A DNA stretch of 64,000 bases, from positions 434,001 through 498,000 of the forward strand of contig JASANH010001333.1 in NCBI GenBank assembly GCA_030248295.1, given 5' to 3'. The notes under the pieces are model-generated. The model had not been told where the DNA came from. It ran no database searches and worked only from the letters and a program-made list of their open reading frames with translations. Shown here piece by piece: positions 40,901-47,658 of this stretch. Within the stretch, counting starts at the first letter, position 1, and every line of letters starts with the position of its first letter. The position numbers were made by a program, and so were the translations under genes. Source of the DNA: Mesodorylaimus sp. YZB2_4 (lineage: Eukaryota > Nematoda > Enoplea > Dorylaimida > Dorylaimidae).

Positions 40901-40995
40901 CTTCTCAGAAAAAGGCGATTCGCACAGCCATGGCTCAGTTGGAGGAGTTCGCCGCAGCGCAAGCACGTCGAGCGGACATTGATGCAAGCGACTGA
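34948..40995 (+). CDS. Gag-Pol polyprotein of the Gypsy element, with C-terminal PWWP domain
   Basis: One 2,015-residue frame from the first in-frame ATG; it is open upstream to 34,846, so a non-ATG or spliced start is possible. Gag has a coiled coil (about 160-190), a Retrotrans_gag core and three CCHC zinc knuckles from residue 438 (CFICNGDHLQRDC, CKYCKQPNHTIDQC, CPVCNVFGHGRKTC). There is no frameshift between gag and pol. The protease has VDSGAE (Asp 635). The RT has RFCVDYRWLN and YLDD (1137-1140). The RNase H has STDASGAGLG (Asp 1286). The integrase has an HHCC finger, then Asp 1605, Asp 1665 and Glu 1701 (D59D35E), then a GPY/F-like module (RFSGPYRI). After it comes PGSLVWAKLKYIPWWPARVL (PWWP at 1931-1934) and about 70 more residues. 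All catalytic residues seen are intact. Confidence 0.95.
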   Translation: MDNLLDQSRVGRDELICRIRAYFRIQLKQLNPNSPVDDAFLDGCRFPILYTDPPSQATSPAGVGVPTSQQSARDLNGGRSTQPNRGDRGSAQFDLSTLEGDPVPDARFHIPQNRNPLRDTPPITRRDAEQLRPSIEENIRHLNELHLAHCRQQELEGKIRELEARLAQRQDADSCSSRLSNNREHAHPIPFPDSRPALQPEVVHSRPEGAALSSRSVAAPVAPRPFRPIKPEVPPFENLPTQDFRAWLVAYENGAIMMDWSDDDRVRGLYLYLRGQPLIDFSEWPHSERSTWHVVRTRLRRLYIREDTEQTRVDAFRNRKQGVTESVQEFASQLQTLASKAYPDVPSPARDKMIRDTMRVNLRAEIADKVAQDRMGDNYTLDELIKSARNWESYLKNAPSASKPIWPPSYNPPAQVGAFVGKGHSSQSPRHTDMVKRCFICNGDHLQRDCPRRVALAGGCKYCKQPNHTIDQCPSRQPCPVCNVFGHGRKTCPRASGNRQNTGNLQQSSYGASSHQPTHPQQPSYHPQYPQPMYQQPPYAHPTAPPMPGQSGHQQPSSCAIGPNAGSAMPSHLSMCSGVLTPPHTSRVSPSLVQTVISLTYNVTYAESPGSLARLVSGPELSILVNGVEVVALVDSGAEISLIHIDSLRQGNTPITLYKGIWSCKAASGDDVPLLGIALVGVTVRGITVEWPMHVMCGTYRGCILGSDFLHVFGADISYYAKSIRLMRDPFCGTMVSFFQRELCRATANVRLIRGPSESLVVPPRSQKLFWAQAESPNKDLMVFIPSSDFQKQFHVAAPASLVKLNEAQRFPVCLVNFGENELALSDHIPCGTLEQFQYIEGEPSVRDEGVSLAPKSLAAHIRSRLGHEAQCAVAGSQLSVGLTGIDSLQISDSIDDTTARHYKELLDRYKEPLKSIPPPAKQDPARVERLRSKFNISTACLTQEEQAAFVDLMCQNADIFAESDKDLGCMPGVHHYIDTGDAAPVKRQPYRVPQAKQEELRRQVEEGLKNGVLTHSCSPWASPTLLVKKADGSWRFCVDYRWLNAVTKKDVFPLPHIETLLNKLQGSVIFSVCDMQSGYWQIPLDPKSREKTAFICEDGLYEWTRMPFGLSNAPATFARAVDFLLAGLSWRQILAYLDDLIIFSQSVAQHFEDLQVVFNRLRGANLKLKPSKCSFAQAEVPFLGHIVSKLGIRPDPETTAPLRDMAVPKSPGDVSSFLGLVNHYRRFIKGFSVVAAPLYQLTKKGVPFVWTEDCASAFVALRDILLSEPILRFPNFELPFALSTDASGAGLGAILEQYQPGEPNTRWVIAYASRTLTPAERNYSTTDREALAVFFGIKKFRTYLYGRPFLVFTDHRALTAWHTTKEIEDSPRWGRFIEQLQGYDFQVLYRPGTAQGHADALSRLPTVEPSSSMVRMISGTTHATLAPIDSGISVGEDGEECVAEDELAFLDDTVLRREQEEDPFLKRIIDFVEAGTCVEGEREELAKLAESYFLQGDKGSVLRFCFPRRRKSRGITSSVLALPSSLKQEVLAAFHNDPLAGHMGEERTLTRLMDRVYWPSMRKDVHNYCRTCLICARRKSPHKWGKAPLVSIPVGNPFERISLDIVGPMTTTRAGNQYILVLIDAFTKWPEAVAMPDCRTETIAQIFVEHIICRFGCPRTVLSDLGSQFTSDLFRGICRFLDIRKLSTTAYHPQCDGQVERYNKVLIDSIAVYASAHQEDWDLFIPFALFAFRSSVHSSTGYSPASLVYGRELPFPFDRAFGSDDSQQYLAHDYVVQLKKRLADAYTEVRKSISAAQEQQAKQYNRAAHEIPFKVGSLVMIRRNAAPRRLSAKLCDRFSGPYRIVAMPSQVTACIRPLLWAGADKLIHVNHLQLYRGSVSGRPEDDPESENDQWVDIEESKSHDPNITPGGQTSQLVPGSLVWAKLKYIPWWPARVLPESEAKGPKPRTKGPWILVYFFNDRDRQAFVHLKDIEPYFETKAMHASQKKAIRTAMAQLEEFAAAQARRADIDASD
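40699..40950 (+). other. PWWP domain fused to the integrase C-terminus
   Basis: The segment begins PGSLVWAKLKYIPWWPARVL, with the invariant GxLVWAK...PWWPA core. It continues with WILVYFFNDRDRQAFVHLKDIEPY, the beta-strand and aromatic pattern (F-F/G-D.....W/F....L.P) of PWWP domains, followed by a helical end (QKKAIRTAMAQLEEF). PWWP domains are Royal-superfamily readers, often of H3K36 methylation plus DNA. In chromoviruses a chromodomain occupies this same position; a PWWP here would be an analogous targeting module. Confidence 0.88.
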
Positions 40996-41170
40996 ACCAG
41001 TGGCATGGTCTTGCGTTCTGTTTTGTGTCTATTTGTTTTGCACCGGGTTTCTGTCTGTCCACTGCTAACGTTTTTTTCTTTCTAGTCTGAATTACGATGT
41101 TTGGTTGTGAGGGCCCTGTTTCCACCCTAATTGTTCAACGAACTCCTCGTTTTTGCGTTTTGTTTTAGTG

Positions 41171-42160
41171 ATGAGTTTTCGGTGGCGGTGTCAGGAACGG
41201 TGGCATCGATTCGGGTCTCATGGACGACGCCTGGGAGGCGAATCGAGTTTTGGTTCGGATCGTCTGGGCCGAGCTTTGTTAGTCAACTGTACTCATCACA
41301 GGGAGCCGTCGGGGGTGCCAGTGAAGGCGCCTCAGTTAGCTCATTCTATGCCGCCCTTGGTGGGCCCAGCCGAGAGTGATTTGGACCCGAGGTTTCCAGA
41401 ATTTTGGGAACTGCCTTTGGAGGGTGATAGGCTTTCTCAGCGGGAAAAGGCTTTATTGCGGGAGTCTCATCAGTTCTATAGGTCCCCTGCCATACGTACT
41501 CTGCGGGATTTTGATAACTCGAGGCTCTCCCTGGGACAACTCCGAGCCTTCGAGCACTCTTATTACGTGTGGGCAGCTTGTCGATTTTGGGAGGCGAATT
41601 TGTCTGTTTCTCGATTTAATATGCTGTGTCAACGATTCTTGGCATTCCAGGGCATGGTCCGACGTGAAGCCATTCCACGCCTAGTCCGAAGTCGGGTGCG
41701 GAAGCGTGAATATCAATCCCTGTCGGATCAGGTGCGTGATCATTCTCAGGCGGATGGATCACTACAGTTGCTCGAGGATGTCGAAGTCTGTTCAGATTGC
41801 TCGTCGTTGGGTACAGTGGATGTCGTCCTCGATGACACGCCCGACGGGCGAGCGACGTCTCCTGCCGTGACTACGCCTGGTAGGCGACGGGAAGGGTCAG
41901 TCTTCCTTCGATTGGGTCCTCCTGTCAGAGATACCGCACAGCCAGATCTTAGCGCACAGCTACGTGCCTCGCCCCGAACGCGATCACGATCACGGTCCCG
42001 ATCCAGACCTCGAGCCCTCCGCCAGTCCACACCCACGCCCAGCCCTCCACCACGTTACGATCGTTTCCGCTCATCAAGACCACGTTCGCCCTATTCGACT
42101 CAGACACTTCCTCGTGCCCAACATGATCGACGTCATCGGTCCAAGCGTGACTTATGGTGA
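41171..42160 (+). CDS. third ORF of the Gypsy element, RS-rich, not Env-like
   Basis: 329 codons from ATG 41171 to TGA 42158-42160, 175 bases after gag-pol and before the polypurine stretch. The position is that of env. The product has no signal peptide, TM segment or fusion peptide, so it is not an envelope protein. The middle (about residues 70-190) is a compact, probably helical domain (PLEGDRLSQREKALLRESHQ, LGQLRAFEHSYYVWAACRFW), then an acidic linker (VEVCSDCSSLGTVDVVLDD). The C-terminal third is Arg/Ser/Pro-rich with RTRSRSRSRSRPR, like an RS domain. An RNA-binding, splicing-related or nuclear-transport role for the element is plausible but unproven. An acceptor-like TTTTGTTTTAG ends two bases before the ATG. 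Confidence 0.75.
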   Translation: MSFRWRCQERWHRFGSHGRRLGGESSFGSDRLGRALLVNCTHHREPSGVPVKAPQLAHSMPPLVGPAESDLDPRFPEFWELPLEGDRLSQREKALLRESHQFYRSPAIRTLRDFDNSRLSLGQLRAFEHSYYVWAACRFWEANLSVSRFNMLCQRFLAFQGMVRREAIPRLVRSRVRKREYQSLSDQVRDHSQADGSLQLLEDVEVCSDCSSLGTVDVVLDDTPDGRATSPAVTTPGRRREGSVFLRLGPPVRDTAQPDLSAQLRASPRTRSRSRSRSRPRALRQSTPTPSPPPRYDRFRSSRPRSPYSTQTLPRAQHDRRHRSKRDLW

Positions 42161-42221
42161 TTTGTTTGTTTTTTTTCCTTTCTCGTTTGTTTTTTTTTGC
42201 GTCACACGGGGACGTGTGAGA

Positions 42222-42238
42222 ATTTGGTGAGGGTGTGA
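42222..42238 (+). other. polypurine tract of the retrotransposon
   Basis: TTTGGTGAGGGTGTGA abuts the right LTR. It is purine-rich but not uninterrupted. It is the expected primer for plus-strand synthesis. Confidence 0.6.
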
Positions 42239-42400
42239 TGTAGTGATAACGTGATGTTTACTTATAACTGGTCCTAATCATGCCCTTCAACCTTTTGTGT
42301 CTGGTCTCATCGTGTGTGCCGATGTGGACTAACTAAGTAGTCTTGTCCCGGGTCGCCGTCTAGTAAAGTCGCTTGGCGCGTGGCGGGTGAACATACTACA
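42239..42400 (+). repeat. right LTR
   Basis: 162 bp, TGTAGTGATAACG to CATACTACA, one mismatch to the left LTR, followed by the ACTG target duplication. Confidence 0.95.
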
Positions 42401-42545
42401 ACTGTACTGGAGGAAGTGACCAGTGGAGTTTATGCACCTCGCCTACAACCCATGGCAGCCTAGCAAGTCATCTGACCTAGTACAGTACCTGGCTGAAACG
42501 TCACCCTGATGGGTGACGCTCCCAGCTGCCGGCTCCGTGCAGAGT

Positions 42546-42722
42546 ATGTTCATGTTCATGTTCATGTTTTACCACATCACCAAGCAGTTAACAGCGCACT
42601 CGAGGGTGAAGGGACACATTTTTACACGAAATGATTTACCGGCCCGCGAGTCGAACACTCGCCCGTAACTGCGTACCTGGCGCGAGAGGCAGACGCCTAA
42701 CCCACCAGGCCACGAGGCCGGG
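42546..42722 (-). mobile_element. tRNA-derived SINE, copy 3
   Basis: Full-length copy on the minus strand: the tail of three GTTCAT units at 42,546-42,567, then body, box B (CGAGTGTTCGACTCGC on the minus strand) and the head GGCCTCGTGGCCTGG ending at about 42,722. Very close to the 16,479 copy, differing by a few bases such as CGCGAGAGG in the anticodon-arm region. Confidence 0.85.
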
Positions 42723-43454
42723 TATTGATTGCCACTCGAGCCTCTTCAATCGAAACTGGTCTTCAACGGCGATTTGGTAGTCCGTTGCTGGCCTTGCACA
42801 CCTCACTGTTCGCGACTCATCCGGTACCATCAAGTGGTGGACGCCGAACGAGTATAGATGGGAACACTGTTCGGGATGGTTCCTCCCTTCTCGCACAGTA
42901 TCATCCTGGTACGCTGGTGCTGGCGCAGGATGCCCCCGCGTGGAGGTGCTTCTATCGGAGACGCACAGAGGGGAGCTGCCGTGGTCACCTCACGGGCTCG
43001 CTTATCATTCATGACTGCTGGCCAGCTAGAGGCAAAACAGGTTGGAAGTGGAGCGGCACAGGGCCAACTCACAAAATCTTTTAAAAATGAGAAAAGGCCA
43101 TAGCTGCTTGTGGACCTGTAACTTTGTGAGACCTGACCCTGATGTAATACGTAGCTATTCCAAGCTTATTAGTATTCATTCAGAATGTTTTCTGAAGTCA
43201 TACGCTGGGGACATCACAAGGACATACATATTCACGGAACACATTCGAAGACTGCGTTTCAAAAGAGATGCACTGTTTTCTAGAGCATCCTAGTGGCTGC
43301 GATCGACGAGAGATCAGGTCAGAGATCGATATCATCAATGACAGATGATTTCTCACCCGTCACAGTCAGACTGGCATGTCGAATCAGACTAATTGGGGCA
43401 CGTCATTTAAAAGGCCAGGGTTTTCGACCACGGTAATGATCTCATGCACATGTC
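42723..43454. other. intergenic, no gene seen
   Basis: Several frames are open for 80-120 codons in the GC-richer part (42,720-43,080), but none shows recognisable motifs and they overlap each other on both strands. I call none. Confidence 0.35.
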
Positions 43455-44636
43455 CACTAGTGTTAGGTCATGTCAGAATTCTGTCAAAACATCGATTGAC
43501 CGACCCTTGGTCAAAGTCAGGGTCAAGGTCAGAAAATTTTTTGGGGTCTGGTCAAGGTCAGGGTCAGGTCAGAATTTCTTGCACCCGGTCAGAGTATTCT
43601 GACAGCGAAAGAATGTAAATTTGGGGAAATGGTGGTAAAAACATTTCAAGCTCCTGCCTGCTGAGTAGGGATCTGGGGGGGGCAGTTTTACAGTTCTAAA
43701 TCCCGAGGCATGTCCTTAATTCTGGGACAGTCCTAAGCCATTTCACAATCAGCTTGGTATCCCAGCAAAGGACACCAGGCAGTCATACAGTAAGTTTAAG
43801 ACACTCCCTGGTGTCTTTATTTTCCAGCAGCGCTGCGAGGCACAGGGCAATTTCCCTCGATCTATGGCAACTTTGAGCTGATCTTTCCAGAGCAACTTTT
43901 TTGGCGTCTTGAGATTGTGGCATTTTGCGTTAGCTCTCTCTAGCCGTAAAAATGGTTCTTTTTCAGCTGAACTAAAATTCTGTCGTCCCGAAAATAGACG
44001 ACAGAATGCCATCATCATCATTTTACTCCTTACACAAGCAAATACCTGCGTTTGACAGGAGGGAGACACGCAAAATTAATTAAAACTTATACGCGTGGTA
44101 AAGTTAGTAGCAAGCATAGTCCTATAGGAAAGAATCCGTAAAACAGTCGCAGCAAACACAAAACTCTGTGGACTCAAAATTATGACTTGGAAAAAACATA
44201 TAATGTGGTTCACGCAGTCTGCTGACATGACGGTCAGATTTTGTGCATAGAACAAGGATTCCCAAATCGTTAAACCCATGGTAAACCTTGTAAAATAAAC
44301 CCAATTTGGCACGTTTACAGAGATCATATAATGTGGACCAGCCTGCCTTAGCCGAGGCGTCCTCGTGACAGAGTAAAATTGTTCAGATACAATCGCTGTT
44401 TGCTGTCTAATAGTGCCCTGAATTCGAACTGTAAAAAATTTGAATCGCACTGTGAAACTGGCCCCTGCTGATCGTGAGTCCCGTGCTATTGCAGTTATTT
44501 CACTCGTCCAGTCCCCTACCAGCCCAGCTGCATGGACTACTGCGTGCCAGCATAGTGTGTGCTTGCGAATGCCATCCATCCGTGGCCTAGCCATCCCTAT
44601 CCATTCCAATTTGTTTATATCCAAATTTGGCGTCGT
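43455..44636 (-). repeat. dispersed repeat R1, copy 2 (inverted relative to copy 1)
   Basis: The reverse complement aligns with 10,978-12,424 along its length (for example GCAAATACCTGCG, CAGCGCTGCGAGGC, GAGGCGTCCTCGTGACA). It lacks about 190 bp present in copy 1. Its AGGTCA-rich end is at 43,485-43,580. The two copies are 31 kb apart in opposite orientation, which could promote inversion of the segment between them. Confidence 0.75.
43485..43580 (+). repeat. AGGTCA-rich minisatellite end of R1, copy 2
   Basis: GGTCAAAGTCAGGGTCAAGG, then AGAAAATTTTTTGGGGTC and a second GGTCAAGGTCAGGGTCAGG run. Same unit as at 12,270-12,410 and 52,058-52,165. Confidence 0.75.
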
Positions 44637-45287
44637 TGGAGCGAGGTACGATTAATAATTTTGTTCATTTTCTGATATACTGTTTTCTATAACATCTAAT
44701 ATTGAATATATCTAGACAAAACTAAAGCAATAATTAGCGAGTTAAATATCTACAATACGTGGTGAAGCAATGTGGAACCGACAGAGGTTCTGGTTCTCAA
44801 TCAATCGTTTGGAAAGTAGCCAAGAACTGTGAGCAGGCGATGTTCTAGGTTTGTAGTCGTTTCAGATATGGTTAGCTACTCTTTTTCAGGCGGCCATGTT
44901 TGAAGAATTGCTAAAGTGAGAGGAACAGCTGATAATTCAAGTCATTCATTTTTTGCTCCCACGTAATAAGTTATTTATATATGTGTTTCAAGTCAGCTGG
45001 AAGAAGTCGAAGTACAATCCACCAATTTACTATTGCTTCGATATGATTCGAGTCCCGGGATGGTGTCTATACTAATGCGCGTGAAATGCGGGTTCGTTAC
45101 TTACATACCAATGAACGGTTACGGCGAGGTATGGAGTGCGGGCGCGATCGATCTAGGCCACGTGGCAACATCGTGGCGTTCGTACGTTGCAGACACAGCC
45201 GACGGAGACAAGCAACCACTCACAACGAGAGCCGTCTTCTTCTCTGACACACAAACACACAAAACTCCCAATCGGTGTGACAACTAC
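44637..45287. other. intergenic, no gene seen
   Basis: I see no supported gene. The region 45,120-45,287 is GC-richer and is the target into which the next element inserted. Confidence 0.4.
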
Positions 45288-45295
45288 ACTGCACC

Positions 45296-46338
45296 CATGG
45301 CTATACTTAAGGAATTCTCAGGCTCTCCTAACCACGCTCAAACCCGTTATCTGACACGGAAAGAACCGGCCCATAGGCTCGCGTGCATGGAACGGTAGGG
45401 TTCAAATTTGGAATTCGAATGCTATCGCGGAAATAACAGTTTCATTGAATTCCTCGCATTTTACTAGACCGTCTAACAAACTATTATGTTTTATTTTTTT
45501 CAAATCAAAAAATTTGAATTTGGCGGCACGCAGGTTCTTATCTTGGCGCTTGCTATAAGCTGCTACAAGCGCGAAATTTACTGCAGCATGCGTATCCGGT
45601 TACGTAGTTCCTCCAGTACTCTGTACCCATGTGCACAAAGCAGTACAAAGCTAATTGTGGAAAGTATTACTGTTGATAATTTCCCCGTGCGCGGTTGTTT
45701 ATGTAGTTTCAAATTGTGAGAGTAATGCCTCTAAACTGAAGAAAGCTTCAGAGCGACGTCAGTACAAAACCAATTGCCGCGGCACGCAGCTTTTCTCGCT
45801 TAAAACTTCTGAAGTAAAGCGATCTGCTCTCGTTATCATCTGGCGCGTATGATGCCCGCTAGATGTAAGATGCGCACGCAGGTTCTTTGGCGCTCTGGCA
45901 AACGCTACAGAGAAATATCAGTAATGTTTTTACTGATAAAATAAACACGATAGTCAGTACTGTTTACACAAACAATCTTCTCTTTCTCTAGCCAGCATAT
46001 ACTGGTGTTCTGTTGAGTAGGACATCAGTTATTGATTTGATTCGGTTAAGACTTCCAGTTTGCGCCGATGTAATGGTCTGCTCGCCTGCGCATCAGGGTC
46101 GGAGCGCCAAATTGAAATTTTTTGATTGGAAAAATATAAAACATGATAGTTTGTCAGAAGGTGAAGTCTGATGCGGGGAGTTCAATGGAACTATTATTTC
46201 CGCGATAGCGTTAAAATTCCAAATTTGAACCCTATGTATTGTTCCTTGCATGCTTGCCCATGGGCAAGTTCTTTCCGTGTTAGAGAACCGGTTTAAGCGT
46301 GGTTAGGAGAGCCTGAGAATTCCTTAAGTATAGCCATG
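45296..46338. mobile_element. foldback DNA element with an 8-bp target duplication (hAT-like)
   Basis: A 1,043-bp element with arms of about 165 bp (45,296-45,460 and 46,170-46,338) that are reverse complements. Termini CATGGCTATACTTAAGGAAT and its complement. ACTGCACC flanks both sides (45,288-45,295 and 46,339-46,346). An 8-bp duplication fits hAT-type transposition. The interior has TTTGAATTTGGCGG-type motifs and no transposase. Confidence 0.75.
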
Positions 46339-46346
46339 ACTGCACC

Positions 46347-47658
46347 CACATAACGAGCACACAGCCACGTGTCCCACCTGATGCGCGGCAATTCAAACAC
46401 ATCCTCACTACACACGCTTTGCTCAATCAATCAGTGTGACTGGCACCAGGGATGGGCATCTATAAAAGTGTTCGTAACATGTCGCAGCTCGCGCATCCGC
46501 TGGCGTTGTATAGCTGAACAACGGTTCTTGTCGCTTTGACAGTCACATGTGAGAACAGGCAGGAGGGATCAAGGGGATGGAAAAGCGTCATTAGCGGCCC
46601 GATATTAGTGCAAAATCAGCAATAAATCTAAAATTACTTTGCCACAAGGGATCATCTAGCCATGGGTCACTGAAAAGTAATATCAGATGCAATATGCATA
46701 TAGTCTCGATGAAATTTCCTTAACATTTCTCGGCAAAGGATGCCTTTCCTGCATTATGTTATTCGTTGCCATTGTGCCCGTGAAAAATATAGAAACAGGA
46801 AACTTGTTGTTAGTTATTAGGACAGTGCCCAGTTAATCCAAAAATTAAAAAAAGACTTTTTTTAAGAAAAGCGCCTGTAAATTCTTTTTCTAAAATACTA
46901 ATATTTGAAAAAAAACAAGTTACTAGGTAGCAGAGTGTGCCGCAGTTGGCCCTAACTCTTCGACCTACAGACCGTCGTATCTTATAACAAAGAATCATGG
47001 TTTTATCCGCAGACATTACTATATAAAATTGCTTTGTTGGATCCCAGGCTTACAGGCAGGACATGCTTGAACCAAAAGTTATCAAAATCCCGCGCGGCGT
47101 TCGAATGGCGCCACAAAAACAACAAAAGTGCATAAAACCAAGAATAACTTCAATTGAAACCTGAACCAGAGCAAAAGGAAGAAGTGTCTTCTAGCACAGG
47201 CATCGTACAGTTGCTTGACGCAGCTGCGAATCGCAGACATGACGCTGCAAATCGCATGCTGGACGTCGAGAGTACGGACAGTTTTTCAGAAATTCGGATG
47301 CGCGTGGATGCCCCTGTTCTCATTATTGTCCCATCGCTACCTCTTTACTGCTCGTGAATCCCCTTCATCCTTTGCAGCTCAGCATCTCTTTTCCTCGCGA
47401 ACTATCCTGGTCCAATGTGTTGTGCCAGCCATATACATTATCAGAAACTCAGAAACTCGCTGGGAAATAAATCAGACCTAACATTATCATTATGAATCAG
47501 TCACAATTTGCAAAATTGATGCACTTATTAATGATACAGTGTAAACACCACTCAAATATAAGCATTTTGGAATCTTCGTTAGACTGGCAAAATGGAAAGC
47601 CTCTTCCATATCGTTAAAAAATTTACAGCATATTGACAGGAAACGAGTCAAAGTCATT
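46347..47658. other. intergenic between the foldback element and the second Srx-like gene
   Basis: I see no supported gene. This is the 3' flank of the minus-strand receptor. Confidence 0.4.

Larger units (their letters stand above)
34437..42400 (+). mobile_element. complete Ty3/Gypsy LTR retrotransposon with PWWP-tailed integrase
   Basis: A 7,964-bp element with identical-length LTRs (162 bp each), a primer-binding site, an open gag-pol, a third ORF and a polypurine stretch. It is flanked by 4-bp target duplications ACTG (34,433-34,436 and 42,401-42,404). The LTRs differ at a single base (G in the left, A in the right, within GACTAACT[G/A]AGTAGTC). Intact ORFs and near-identical LTRs imply a very recent, perhaps still competent, insertion. 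The pol order protease-RT-RNase H-integrase is that of Ty3/Gypsy. Codon use and GC are clearly higher than in the surrounding DNA. Confidence 0.95.

Noticed and set aside
41171-42160. Envelope gene of an endogenous retrovirus
   Set aside because: Right position, but no signal peptide, TM segment, furin site or fusion peptide; the tail is RS-rich.
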